Origin: Gracilaria vermiculophylla
Taxonomy: Eukaryota; Rhodophyta; Florideophyceae; Gracilariales; Gracilariaceae
Length of the DNA: 64,000 nucleotides
NCBI GenBank assembly: GCA_019155205.2
Contig: JAHNZQ020000277.1
Coordinates: 1,315,767-1,379,766, forward strand
Reading direction: 5' to 3'
The translations under genes and the position numbers were made by a program. This document shows positions 46,001-55,658 of the stretch, piece after piece. How positions within the stretch are numbered: the first letter of the stretch is position 1; every line of letters begins with the position of its first letter. The notes beneath the pieces are model-generated. The model was not told the origin of the DNA. It did no database searches and saw only the letters and a program-made list of their open reading frames with translations.

Positions 46001-46520
46001 TGACGCGCGCCGGCACGGCGCGCGCGCGCGCGACATGGCGCGCGGCGGCGGGGGGGCGCGCGCGCGCACGGCGCGGCGGCGCGACAGCGCGCGCACGTGG
46101 CCACGTGCGGCGCGCAACACAGGCTGGCACGCCGTTACGTAGCCAAGTGACGCGCCATGGATGCTGTCAGACGTTGGGGCGCGCGCGGCGCAGCGCGCGC
46201 GTGCAACGTACGCGGCGGCGGCGCGAGCGAGCGGCACAGCAGCGGCGCGTGCATGTGGGCGCCGATTCCGCCTGCGCGCGCTCGCGCAAGCGCGCCGCGT
46301 CGCGTCGCGTCGCACGTGCGCGCCGCCGCGCACACGCGTTTGGCGTCTCGAGAGCGCGCGTTCTGCGCGCCGTCGCGTACCGCGCGCCTACAGCGCGCGC
46401 GCCCCCTCCTACCGTCGCCCGCCCCCGCTGTAGGACAAACCCCGCCAAAACCCCAACTCAAACAACTCTCAACGCGATTTGCGCCACACCGTTCCCGCCC
46501 ACCGTTCCCGCCCACCGCCC
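43068..46520. other. Intergenic region between convergent bZIP and BTB genes
   Basis: No supported gene. A 124-codon plus frame (43369-43743), preceded by a T-tract and TAG, has no known domain. GC- and AT-rich patches alternate; a GCCGGC repeat lies near 44290-44320, and an (AAC)n/poly-A patch at 44140-44180. Confidence 0.5.
46092..46109. promoter_or_regulatory. 18-bp perfect palindrome containing two CACGTG cores
   Basis: CGCACGTGGCCACGTGCG reads the same on both strands and holds two G-box (CACGTG) hexamers, the classical site for plant bZIP and bHLH dimers. It lies between convergent genes, not in an obvious promoter, so function is uncertain. Confidence 0.35.
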
Positions 46521-48107
46521 TCACACCACGCACGACTCCGACTCGGCCGTGTCGTCGCCGTCCGTGATGCCCACCACGTCCAGCTGCGAGCACCGCAGCC
46601 GGATGCTGGCGCCCACGAACAGCGTGTCGCGCAGCAGCAGCCGGCTGCCGTGCGCCTCCACCGCCTCCCGCCGCACCATGCGCCGGAACCCAATGCGCTG
46701 CCCGCTGCGCCCAAAGCACGCCCCCTTCACCTGCTTCGCCACCAGCTGCGGCCCGCCGCCCGCGTGCCGCACCACAAACACCGAAAAGTCCAGCTCCACG
46801 TCCACCTCCTGCTCGTCGTTCTCCGCCTGGCACCCCAGCAGCACCCCCACCCACTCCGCCCGCTTCTCCACCACCACGTTCCACAGGCACCCGCCAAAGT
46901 ACCGCGAGCTCGTCGTCACCGCCCCCTCCACCGCGCTCCACCCGCCCACCCGGTCCGAGAACGTCAGCGCGTCCGTGCGCCGCCGCCGGTACACCGGGCT
47001 GCTCTCCAGCACCGCCGACCGCACCAGCCCGCGCCGCTCGTCCGACGCCGCCGCCAGCCCGCGGCTCACGTACTTGCGGCACACCGCGAACCGCCGCACC
47101 AGCTCGCACGCCGCCGCCGCCTCCAGCTCCGCCTGCGTCATCGTCGGGAACCGCACCAGCTTCACCAGCCCGCCCACCGCCCGCTCGTCCACCGCCCGCT
47201 CGTTCGCCCGCACCCACTGCTGCACCGCGTCCAGCACGCGCCCCTCGCTGCGCACGTTGAGGTCGTTCAGCTTGAGCAGCCGCACCAGCGCCGCGTACGG
47301 CAGCCGCCCCCACTCGCCCACCTCCTCGAACCGCGTCTTCATCACGTGCCACGCTTCGCCCACCACCAGCTGCGCGTCCGAGTCGCCCGCGCGCCCCGCG
47401 CGCCCGCCCCACCCCCGCCCCGCCCCGCCCGCCGCCCCCGCCGCCGCCGCGAACACCCGCGTGCAGTTGCGCTCGCTCACCGCCCCGTTGCACAGGAACG
47501 CCTCCAGCACCGCCCCCAGTTCGTCGAACCGGTAGCGCCGGCAGATGGGCAGCGCCCCCAGCACCGAGTCCGTGTCCAGCGTCACCGTCTTGCCGTACAT
47601 GTACGCGTGCACCAGCTCCCACCCCACGCGCACCGCCTCCTCGTCCGCGTGCTCCACGCTGATGTGCACCCGGTACGTAGCCGCCTTGGTGCCAAGCGCT
47701 GCCGCCGCCGCCGTCGCCGCCGTCGCCGCCGCCCCACCAACACCAATATCACCACCACCACCACCACCGCCGCCGCCGCCGCCGCCGTCGCCGTCGCCGC
47801 CGCCATCGCCGCTGCCAACACCGCTGCCAACACCGCCGCCAACACCGCCGCCGCCGCCGGCAACGCCGGCGCCAACGGCGTCGTGATCGGACGCGGAAAC
47901 GCGTGCGGGGCGCGCGGCGCCCGTGGGGCGCGCAAATAGCGAACGCAACTCTAGCGAGTGCACCGCGAGCACGGCACGATGCGCGGCAAAGTGCTTGCGC
48001 CCGGCGACCACGTCCACATCACAAAACGGCAGCAAGTGCTGCTGCAGCAGCTGCTGCGCCGTGGCTTGCGCCGCATCGGGGTTGGCGTTGAGCACGGTAG
48101 GCACCAT
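46521..48107 (-). CDS. BTB/POZ-BACK protein with C-terminal MATH-like region
   Basis: 528 codons. The BTB domain starts with FCDVDVVAGRKHFAAHRAVLAVHSLELRSLFA (residues about 28-59) and resumes with YRVHISVEHADEEAV and VHAYMYGKTV after about 80 residues of Gly/Ala/Asp repeats that expand a BTB loop. A BACK region follows (CNGAVSERNCTRVF, LPYAALVRLLKLNDLNV, VLDAVQQWVRANERA), then a C-terminal beta-rich part (WSAVEGAVTTSSRYFGGCLW to LLLRDTLFVGASIRLR) resembling MATH/TRAF-like domains. Such proteins are usually substrate adaptors of Cullin-3 ubiquitin ligases. Downstream (left) it faces the bZIP gene tail to tail. Confidence 0.88.
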   Translation of the reverse strand: MVPTVLNANPDAAQATAQQLLQQHLLPFCDVDVVAGRKHFAAHRAVLAVHSLELRSLFARPTGAARPARVSASDHDAVGAGVAGGGGGVGGGVGSGVGSGDGGGDGDGGGGGGGGGGGGDIGVGGAAATAATAAAAALGTKAATYRVHISVEHADEEAVRVGWELVHAYMYGKTVTLDTDSVLGALPICRRYRFDELGAVLEAFLCNGAVSERNCTRVFAAAAGAAGGAGRGWGGRAGRAGDSDAQLVVGEAWHVMKTRFEEVGEWGRLPYAALVRLLKLNDLNVRSEGRVLDAVQQWVRANERAVDERAVGGLVKLVRFPTMTQAELEAAAACELVRRFAVCRKYVSRGLAAASDERRGLVRSAVLESSPVYRRRRTDALTFSDRVGGWSAVEGAVTTSSRYFGGCLWNVVVEKRAEWVGVLLGCQAENDEQEVDVELDFSVFVVRHAGGGPQLVAKQVKGACFGRSGQRIGFRRMVRREAVEAHGSRLLLRDTLFVGASIRLRCSQLDVVGITDGDDTAESESCVV

Positions 48108-48304
48108 TTTTTGGAGAGGGGAACGGGGGGGTGGTGGGGGGGGAAGGGCACGAAGAGGGGCGCGGCGGCGATGTGCACGGAAGGCGCGGGGAGGGAGGCG
48201 AAGGAGGGGGAGGGAGGCGGGCGGCGGTGGAACAGGTGCGCGCCCGATACGTGGCGGTACACGTTGGGTGGAACGGCAGAAAAAGCGCGAGGGCTATCGC
48301 GACG
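48108..48304. other. Upstream region of the BTB gene
   Basis: G-rich on the plus strand; nothing specific recognised apart from purine-rich runs. Confidence 0.4.
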
Positions 48305-48819
48305 GCCATGCGCTACCAAGGTGCATTATGCGATAGCCACGGCTATACGCGCTTACGGTATTTTGCGGCGGCGCTATGCATTCGGTGCCGAAGTAGCGCG
48401 CTGCTCAAGTCGCCGCCGCCAGCCACCGCGCGCCCGCGCTCGTCCAGCCCCTCGTCAATGGCCGACACCACGACGCGCACCTTGCTGAAGCGCGGGCAGA
48501 TGCAATTGACCGCCTGCGGCGAGACGCTCGGGCTCGGCACCACGATGCGGCCCTCGCGGCAGCGGCCATGCGCTACCAAGGTGCATTATGCCGTAGCCAC
48601 GGTTATACGCGCTTGCGGTATTTTGCGGCGGCGCTAGTCGGTGCCAAAGTAGCGCGTGGCAAAGTCGCCGGCGCCAGGCACCACGCGCCCGCGCTCGTCC
48701 AGCCCCTCGTCAATGGCCGACACCACGACGCGCACCTTGCTGAAGCGCGAGCAGATGCGATTGACCGCCTGCGGCGAGACGATCAGGCTCAGCACCACGA
48801 TGCGCTCCTCGCGGCAGCG
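48305..48819. repeat. Tandem duplication of the 3' end of the UK-UPRT gene
   Basis: Copy 1 (48305-48564) and copy 2 (48565-48819) are near-identical, head to tail, each starting GCCATGCGCTACCAAGGTGC and ending TCGCGGCAGCG. Copy 2 contains the last ~61 codons of the functional gene plus ~70 bp after its stop. Confidence 0.92.
48382..48564 (-). pseudogene. Duplicated C-terminal fragment of the UK-UPRT gene
   Basis: Encodes on the minus strand a close variant of the UPRT tail: SPQAVNCICPRFSKVRVVVS, then AIDEGLDERGRAVAGGGD, compared with SPQAVNRICSRFSKVRVVVS, AIDEGLDERGRVVPGAGD in the parent. The end FATRYFGTD is altered to LSSALLRH by a shift. No promoter or N-terminal part; a non-functional partial copy. 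Confidence 0.88.
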
Positions 48820-50133
48820 CACATGCGCGCCGGTGAGGCGCGCAATGGCCGCCTCACACTTTTGGCCGCTGTGCAGCACGGGCGCCAGCAGCAGCACGAA
48901 GCGCTCGCAAAGGCCGTGCGGCAGGTACTCGTAGGTGACGGGCAGCGGCTGGTCGCCGTCGCCGACATCGGGCGCGTCGCCGTCGCCCTCCGGCGACCCG
49001 ATGAGCATTTTTCCGATGCGCACGGTGTGACACACGGCGCGCAGGCTGCTCTCCATCGTTTCGCCACTGGGCATGAGGCTGACGCCGGCCAGCCCCGCCA
49101 CAAAGCCCACGCCCAGGAAGCGGGCGCCTGACGGCGTGGTGACGGCCTGGCGCTTGAACGGGAGCAGCCCCAGCGCCTCCTCGATGAGCAGGCGCATGAG
49201 GCGGTTGGAGTAGAACACAATGTCGTTGCGCGTGGCGGCGGCGCTGCGGAAAATGGTGTGCAGCCCGCGGCACTGGTAGCTGTCGGCCATGACGACAAGG
49301 TTGGAGTACACCTTGCGCAGGTCGGTCTGCTGGATCTTGAGCGCAATGTGCTTGATGATGAGGTCGATGGCGACCAAGTTTTCGGCGCCGCGCGGCACCA
49401 CAATGTCCGAGTGGCGCTTTGTGGGCTGGATGAAGCGCTCAAACGCGGGCTTGACAAACGTGGTGTACTGGTTGAGCACGGAGAGCACGGAGCGCGAGCG
49501 CGCGTGCGTGTCGCGCGTGATGCGGCGCGCCAGACAGATGTCGGCGTCCTCATCGACAAAGATCTTCATGTGCATCATGTCGCGGATGCGCGGGTCATAG
49601 AAGGACAGAATGCCCTCCACGATGATGACGTCGGCGACGTCGAGCTCTGTGCAGTGATCGGCGACGCGCGTGTGTCGCGCAAAGTCGTACATGGGGACGG
49701 ACACGGGCACTTTTTTGTTCATGGTCTGCAGCGTGTCGAACAGCGCGTCAAAGTCGAAGGCGTTGGGATGGTCAAAGTTGTAGCTGGTGGCATCGGTATC
49801 GGGCGGCAGCCCGTGGTAAAACCAGTCCAGCGAGACCAGGACGCAGCGCTGGTCACCAAGGCCGTCGATGATGTTGTGGCACACGGTGGTCTTGCCGCTG
49901 GCGGAGGCGCCGGTGACGCCGATGATGAAAGGGGCGACATGCTGGCGGGGGGGTACGTGCGGTTGCGCCGGGGGGGTGTGGTGCTGGCGGCCGGCGGAGA
50001 AGACGGCGCGGGGCGTGTGGTGGGACAGGGCGTCAGTGGCGGGCTTGCAGTCTGCGGGGGAGGCGGGCGCGTGTGAGGGCGCCACGATGTGCGCGGCGCG
50101 CGGGCGCGGCGGCGGCGGCGCGACGTTGCCCAT
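48634..50133 (-). CDS. Uridine kinase-UPRT fusion protein (UKL type)
   Basis: 499 codons. Residues 1-65 are Pro/His-rich and could be a targeting or disordered segment. The uridine kinase domain has a P-loop GASASGKT (75-82), SLDWFYHGL, IIVEGILSFYDPRIRDMM and the LID-type ARRITRDTHARSR. It phosphorylates uridine/cytidine in pyrimidine salvage. The UPRT-like domain follows: SGETMESSLRAVCHTVRIGK, VLLLAPVLHSGQKCEAAI and ERGRVVPGAGDFATRYFGT. The PRPP-binding motif is normally LLDP-x-L-x-TG; here it is LLAPVLHSG, with the acidic residue and TG lost. The kinase half should work; UPRT catalysis is doubtful, as reported for several plant UKLs. Divergent from the phytol-kinase-like gene. Confidence 0.95.
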   Translation of the reverse strand: MGNVAPPPPRPRAAHIVAPSHAPASPADCKPATDALSHHTPRAVFSAGRQHHTPPAQPHVPPRQHVAPFIIGVTGASASGKTTVCHNIIDGLGDQRCVLVSLDWFYHGLPPDTDATSYNFDHPNAFDFDALFDTLQTMNKKVPVSVPMYDFARHTRVADHCTELDVADVIIVEGILSFYDPRIRDMMHMKIFVDEDADICLARRITRDTHARSRSVLSVLNQYTTFVKPAFERFIQPTKRHSDIVVPRGAENLVAIDLIIKHIALKIQQTDLRKVYSNLVVMADSYQCRGLHTIFRSAAATRNDIVFYSNRLMRLLIEEALGLLPFKRQAVTTPSGARFLGVGFVAGLAGVSLMPSGETMESSLRAVCHTVRIGKMLIGSPEGDGDAPDVGDGDQPLPVTYEYLPHGLCERFVLLLAPVLHSGQKCEAAIARLTGAHVRCREERIVVLSLIVSPQAVNRICSRFSKVRVVVSAIDEGLDERGRVVPGAGDFATRYFGTD

Positions 50134-50363
50134 CGCGCAGCGGAGAGGGGCGGACGTGGAGGAGCAGTCCCACGCGGAGCACCGCGAAGCGACAGCACGT
50201 CTGCGCGGCCATTAGAGAGGCGCATGACTGACGTGCTTACACTACTGCGTGGCACACGCACACACGTGTCGCTGCCGTCGCTCTGCGCGTCCGCGTGGCC
50301 TGAGCTCTCGCGGTCGCTTCAACTCATGCTGCCTCATCGCATGCCGCTTCTTCTCTACACAGT

Positions 50364-50660
50364 CGCGTTTCGCTTCATCGCGTTTCGCTTCATCGCGTTT
50401 CGCTTCATCGCGTTTCGCTTCATTGCGTTTCGCTTCATTGCGTGTCGCTTCATTGCGTTTCGCTTCATCGCGTTTCGCTTCATCGCGTGTCGCTTCATTG
50501 CGTTTCGCTTCATTGCGTTTCGCTTCATTGCGTTTCGCTTCATCGCGTTTCGCTTCATCGCGTTTCGCTTCATCGCGTTTCGCTTCATCGCGTTTCGCTT
50601 CATCGCGTTTCGCTTCATCGCGTTTCGCTTCATCGCGTTTCGCTTCATCGCGTTTCGCTT
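50364..50660. repeat. 15-bp minisatellite, about 20 copies, in a divergent promoter
   Basis: Unit GCGTTTCGCTTCATC with variants (…CATT, GCGTGTCGC…). It occupies half of the 583 bp between the UK-UPRT start (50133) and the kinase start (50717). Because 15 is divisible by 3 it keeps frames open on both strands. Confidence 0.97.
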
Positions 50661-50716
50661 GCGGCGCGCGCTTCGCTGTGATCGGTGGGCGTTTGGCCTC
50701 GGCGCGGGCGGCGGCG

Positions 50717-51388
50717 ATGCGAGAGGTGCTGCGCGCGCTGCTGTGCACGGGCGTGTCGGCGGCGGGGGCGGCGGCGTGGACGCGGCTGGTGGCGCTGCTG
50801 CGGCGGCGGCGGCGGCTGAGCGCGCACCACGCGCGCAAGCTCATGCACGTCGGCACGGCGCCGCTGTTCCTGCTGACGTGCGCGCTGTACCCGCCGCACG
50901 CGCTGTCGCCGCTGCTGGCCGCTACCGTCCCGCTCAGCTTTGCGCTCAGCATCGCGCGCGACCCGGACGCCAGCACGCTCGTCGCCGCCGTCGCCCGCTC
51001 GTCCGACGCGCGCCACGACGCCGCCGCCACCGCGTCGTACGCCCTGGCCACCGCCGTCGTCACCGCCGTCGGCTGGCGCTCGGCCCCCACCTACGTCGCC
51101 GTCGCCGCACTCGGCTTTGGCGACGGCCTCGCCGGCCTCGTCGGCCCCGCCGTGCGCTCGCCCTCTCTGCCGCACGCCCCCGCCAAGACCGTCGCCGGCT
51201 CCCTGTCGTGCTTCGTCGCCACCCTGCTCTCGTCCGCCCTCGTCCTCACCGTCGCCCCCATCCGCGCCCCGCGTGCCGCTGTCCTCGTCCTCGCCGCCGC
51301 CGCCGCCACTTTTGTCGAGACCCTCCCCATCCAGGACAACCTCACCGTCCCGTTCACCGCCTTTGCCGTCACCAAGCTTTGCTCGTGA
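50717..51388 (+). CDS. Phytol/dolichol kinase-family membrane protein (VTE5-like)
   Basis: 223 codons from the first ATG in frame. Upstream codons of the same frame are minisatellite without any ATG. Family features: RKLMHVGTAPLFLLTCALYP (about 40-59), ASYALATAVVTAVGWRSAP, FGDGLAGLVGP (134-144), KTVAGSLSCFVATLL (157-171) and ETLPIQDNLTVPFTAF (201-216). The FGDG and DNLTVP blocks are diagnostic of phytol kinase/CTP-dependent polyprenol kinases. By family it would phosphorylate phytol freed from chlorophyll, feeding tocopherol or chlorophyll synthesis, in plastid membranes. Several hydrophobic segments cover the length. Shorter than plant VTE5 (about 300 residues), lacking N-terminal helices and a clear transit peptide; an unrecognised upstream exon is possible. 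Confidence 0.85.
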   Translation: MREVLRALLCTGVSAAGAAAWTRLVALLRRRRRLSAHHARKLMHVGTAPLFLLTCALYPPHALSPLLAATVPLSFALSIARDPDASTLVAAVARSSDARHDAAATASYALATAVVTAVGWRSAPTYVAVAALGFGDGLAGLVGPAVRSPSLPHAPAKTVAGSLSCFVATLLSSALVLTVAPIRAPRAAVLVLAAAAATFVETLPIQDNLTVPFTAFAVTKLCS

Positions 51389-54300
51389 GCGCCCCTCCCT
51401 ACGCCTCCTCACTTTACACCGCCTTAACTTTCCGATCCACACCTCGCAACGCCCTGCCGCTCACCACACCCTTTTTCGCCTCTTCTCTCAGATACCACCC
51501 ACGCACATGTTCTGCAAACGCAACACTTCAACGCCCACCTCCCGCCCATCTTGCTGCCCGCATCCATCATCCCTCAACCCTCCACATACCGCAATCTACC
51601 GCCTTCTTGCCCCACGGCCTTCATATAAACCCCATCGCTGGCACACTACTAAAACCTGCACCTCAATGCTCTCTGGCTTGCACATCATCAGAAAACTGCG
51701 CTTGTGACATCCTGAAGCACAGCCTTTGGCTGCCGTCCCAACTTCCGTGTCCGCTACAACCCATCAGCAACACCAATGCATTTCACATCTTCCACTCTGC
51801 CTCCACACTGGTAGAGCACGCCCGCTGCCGAGCCCACACTCACTCACCACAACAGAGCATTGATCTTCCCTGGCGTCGTTGTGCGCACCCAACTGTCTCT
51901 GGCCACCAGACTCCATTGCGCCCAGCAGCTCCGAAACAGAGTTCTTCCGTCCATACTCGCGAACCCGCAATAACATGGCTGTTGCATTTATTGCCACCCC
52001 GCTGCTGGCTCACTCGCTTGGCGATGCCACTTGCGTCTGCTGTCCTATGCGATGCGACTAAAAGCCTTTCAAACAATGCCTACTCTCCATGTCTTTTTCC
52101 GCGCGTCGTGAAGCGGCTTCGCAGACTTGCGATACCCTTGGTTTTCAAAGCTTTAAACTGCGCGCAATTGTTGCACGAGTGGAGCTGCCCGACAAATGAA
52201 CGTGTAAAGCATAATGATACCGTAGCTGCAACCGGTATTCCCTTAGATCGGGGTCATGCTGAAGTCGACGGGGTCGCGCCCAGTGTGCCTGCGAGGCAGG
52301 ATGTTCAAGAAAACGGGTATGGCGCCAGGCAGTCCACTGCCAATGCCACCCCGTCCTCTCGGCCGCATCCTTTCACATCAAACTGCAAAAGAGTACCACG
52401 TTTTGGACAGCAAGTCATGCAGAACCTCGCTTGCTGATTTTGTGATCGGGTCAGAGAAGCAAACACTTGAAAGAAGAGCACACACACATTGCGTCACGGA
52501 GGATAGGTGTTTGGGTTCAAAAGGGTATGGCGACTTCTTTCATGACAATGACACACGATGAAAAGCGGTTTATGGGCTCGCTCTCATTGAGATAACAGCA
52601 AAGCATGGTGCTCGTAAAACGTGAGCGACAAAACTCACAACTCTTTTTGTTCGATTATATCAGAAAGTATCTTGTTCTCTTTTGCCAACCAGGCCCGCGC
52701 TGCCGACCTATTTCGCTGTCTGACTTTTTTCAAGCGCCGTCTTTACAGAAGTACCATGTCCGGCCGTGCAGGCGCGTCTCTTCATAGCGTTCCCAAGGTG
52801 GAGTGGGTCCAGCATATGTGAACTGAAAAGACACCTAAGACTTTCGAAGCCCTTGCTTCGAGTTCAACATATGCTTTGCATAAAAACAATGCTGGGTAAC
52901 GGCATGTGGCAGTGATTGACGTAGGGGTAATGGCCAACAACCAAGGCACAAGGTACAATCACAAAATAGTAGAGAGACAGATATCATTTTCGTGTTTACT
53001 TGATCGCTAAAACATGTAGCTTCATCGCGCGCAAAAACTATCGAAAAGTACCACGTTCCAAGTGGGCACCTGTACTTGGCACATCAAGCAAGAGAGAAAA
53101 ACAACACATCCGTCAGAATCTGCAATGTATTCCGCTCAATCCGTCATCCCGGGAAAGGGGAAGGGCCGCGCAGACGGAAGGAGGAGAACCTTCCGAAAAG
53201 GGTTATTTCATGAGTAATGGTCATGCCGCAAGCGTTGGGGAATCTTAAACCGGTAAGGGAAGTCCATCACCGCTCGAGGGGAGCCAGCCGCTCCTTCCGT
53301 CGCGCGCAAAGCGTATCACGCCCCGAGGTCTGAACCACATTCCCCGGAAAGACGGCATCCCGCGCACCCCCTGCACGAGTCAGGATCCCCGCGCACTGTA
53401 GCCACCGCCGCCATACGCATCGATATCTAACGGCCGCTACGTCCAAGCACGATGCCTTCCTCCTCACTCCACTTCATTCCAAGTATCCTACTCCCAACTG
53501 CTCCTCGGATGGAAGGCCCCCGTGCCCCAGTGGAAGGTCGGAACTTCCCATTACCCGACACTTTTCTGTCGAATCTGTTTTGCAATCGTAGCGCGTTCCT
53601 CAAGAAGGTGAATGAACACCGGACATTCACCGTTCATTAGTTGACCCATAAAACACACTCCCGCAGCGTCGCGCACGAAGCTGAGCGATACACGCGCGCC
53701 AAGGTTGATGAGACACACCTACGATATGTGGACACGGTTGAAGGCGACTGACGCTGGAAGTTGACGACAGCAAAAGAGCGCTAGGGACGACCTGGTTTTC
53801 CGTTTTATTCCACATCCTCCTGCTCTCTCTGGAATTCGATGCTGATAATTTCACGAAGCATTCACTGCGAATGACTCAATACTGGCCTGTTGGTATTAAT
53901 TAGTTTGATGTGAACGTTCTAGACCCATCAAATGCAGTGACCGCAAACTTTTGTTTACTAAACACTCACTCAACTCATGGCAGAGGGTGACTTTTAAAGC
54001 AGGGTGACGTGAATCAAAGTATTTGGTCTTGACTATTGCTAGTTGAACACATTATTTGTGAAGGACAGCTGCTACGGACGTTGAGCTTTTGGTATGGTTT
54101 GTGAAGGCTTTACGATTCAATATAGAGTACTTTGATTGCAAACTGTGTACAACTCTTCTTTGCTTTGGTGACTTTACTTTACGAAATCATTCCCAAAACT
54201 TTCTGCACATGTGTTTTCGTTCTGCCCAGCAATGGCAAGAACAAGTACAAGTTGTACTTTTTCTCGTACCAGAACGGTCATCTTGCCACACATGACTCTG

Positions 54301-55658
54301 CTTCGCACAGGTCTTGCATGGGAGCACGCGTTTGCATCTCGTCGCACAATACATGTAGAGTCTACAAATGCACAGATGATGAACAATATCCGAACCCGCA
54401 AAGCGCCGCGCAGACCTGCGTCTCATCTCATTCGTGTTTCTGTTTTCAATTTCACAAAAATCTCTGAGCCCCTGAAACTGAGTAACCTCCTTTATGCATT
54501 TACCAGTACGGAGCGAAAAGATGCACATATCAAACACGTGACTCGTAAACGCTACACCAACACTGCAATTTATGACAGCTTCTATATCTTCATTCATCTT
54601 TTAGCAAAGATACAGCACAGTTGATCATAACGTGAAAAGTCAAAAGGCTCATGTCGTGTTATGGAACCCATACCGTCGTCAGTGTGACCTTCGATGCCGC
54701 TCGTGAAGCTACATATTTCGTCTTGCTCTCCCTTTTTAACAAAGAAACAGAAACACACAATCCCAATCGCTGAAGCTTGCCAGTTGTGAACGTCTCTGAG
54801 CGCCAATGCGCTCTTTTCGCGCTGTGTAACCTCTTGTTCCGTTCCGCTGCACCAGCCAAACACAAGAGATCAACGACAAAGCTCATGTATCGACACATTC
54901 TTGTTCTCAAGTCTTCAACCGAGAGGTGTATTTAACGCTTGTTGTATTCGCACAGATGCACTTCCACTCTCATCCGGCACCACAAATGATGCAAGAAACA
55001 GTTTTCATGTTGTCATTTGATTCATCTCGTTGACTCTTTTCGAAACGATGAGAGAAGACCACGTGCATGACCATCAGTCCGCTCAAACAACTGAATCTAC
55101 ATGTTTAGGGATGGAAGCATCGCCGGATCTCGTCTACGATCAAACATTGCTCGTATTTTTTCCAATGCCCTCGCCAAATCTCTTGACTGACGACAACCAA
55201 GCAACTGCACATCACGCCTTTTGACACGATCCGCCCATGAACGGCCTGAAATTAGAAGCGGGAATGGAATTTCTAGGATCGCAGAATTAGTTTCATATCG
55301 CACTGGATGGGGTTCGGTGAGAGATCTCCGTGCATTCGCTCGCTTGGCAGTCAGCAGCCGCCCAGGAACAAAACCTTTTGTCCACAATCATGGTATGGCG
55401 ATCCTATCGCTATTGCTGATCGTTGCTACTGCTGCATGTCCTTCCTAGGCCATGCGTTTTCTCACCGCGGCTGATTGCGCTCAGTTTTACTCACCGACCC
55501 ACCCGGAAAACCAGTTTGAGATTCATGATCTTGATTGAACCCAATTGGGTGTTTCAATCGACGTAGAAGGGCATACGCTTTTGCGGCCCCGTGTCTCCTA
55601 CTCTTTCCCCATACTAGAAGAGCTTTCAAGGCAGCCCTCGGTAAGGAAGCAATTATGA
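51389..55658. other. 4.3-kb stretch without a supported gene
   Basis: GC content falls after about 51500. Small frames exist (for example 52256-52561, 101 codons, and 54211-54624, 137 codons) but none shows a domain, repeat or credible context. No tRNA, rRNA or transposon signature was seen. It may hold untranslated ends, a non-coding transcript or fast-evolving short genes. Confidence 0.4.

Noticed and set aside
45320..47622. 337-, 495- and 581-codon frames around the BTB gene
   Set aside because: Composition shadows on both strands; only the BTB frame shows domain structure.
48568..50076. Plus-strand frames of 187 and 272 codons opposite the UK-UPRT gene
   Set aside because: Antisense shadows of a well-supported conserved gene.
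50364..50660. Could the 15-bp array be a CRISPR?
   Set aside because: No spacers between units, eukaryotic context, continuous tandem repeat.
50089..52437. 782-codon plus-strand frame containing RFIAF repeats
   Set aside because: The repeat unit is 15 bp, so all six frames stay open; the frame crosses the phytol-kinase-type gene out of register.
54211..54624. 137-codon plus frame and 136-codon minus frame in the same place
   Set aside because: Mutually overlapping, no domain, no promoter or conserved motif.
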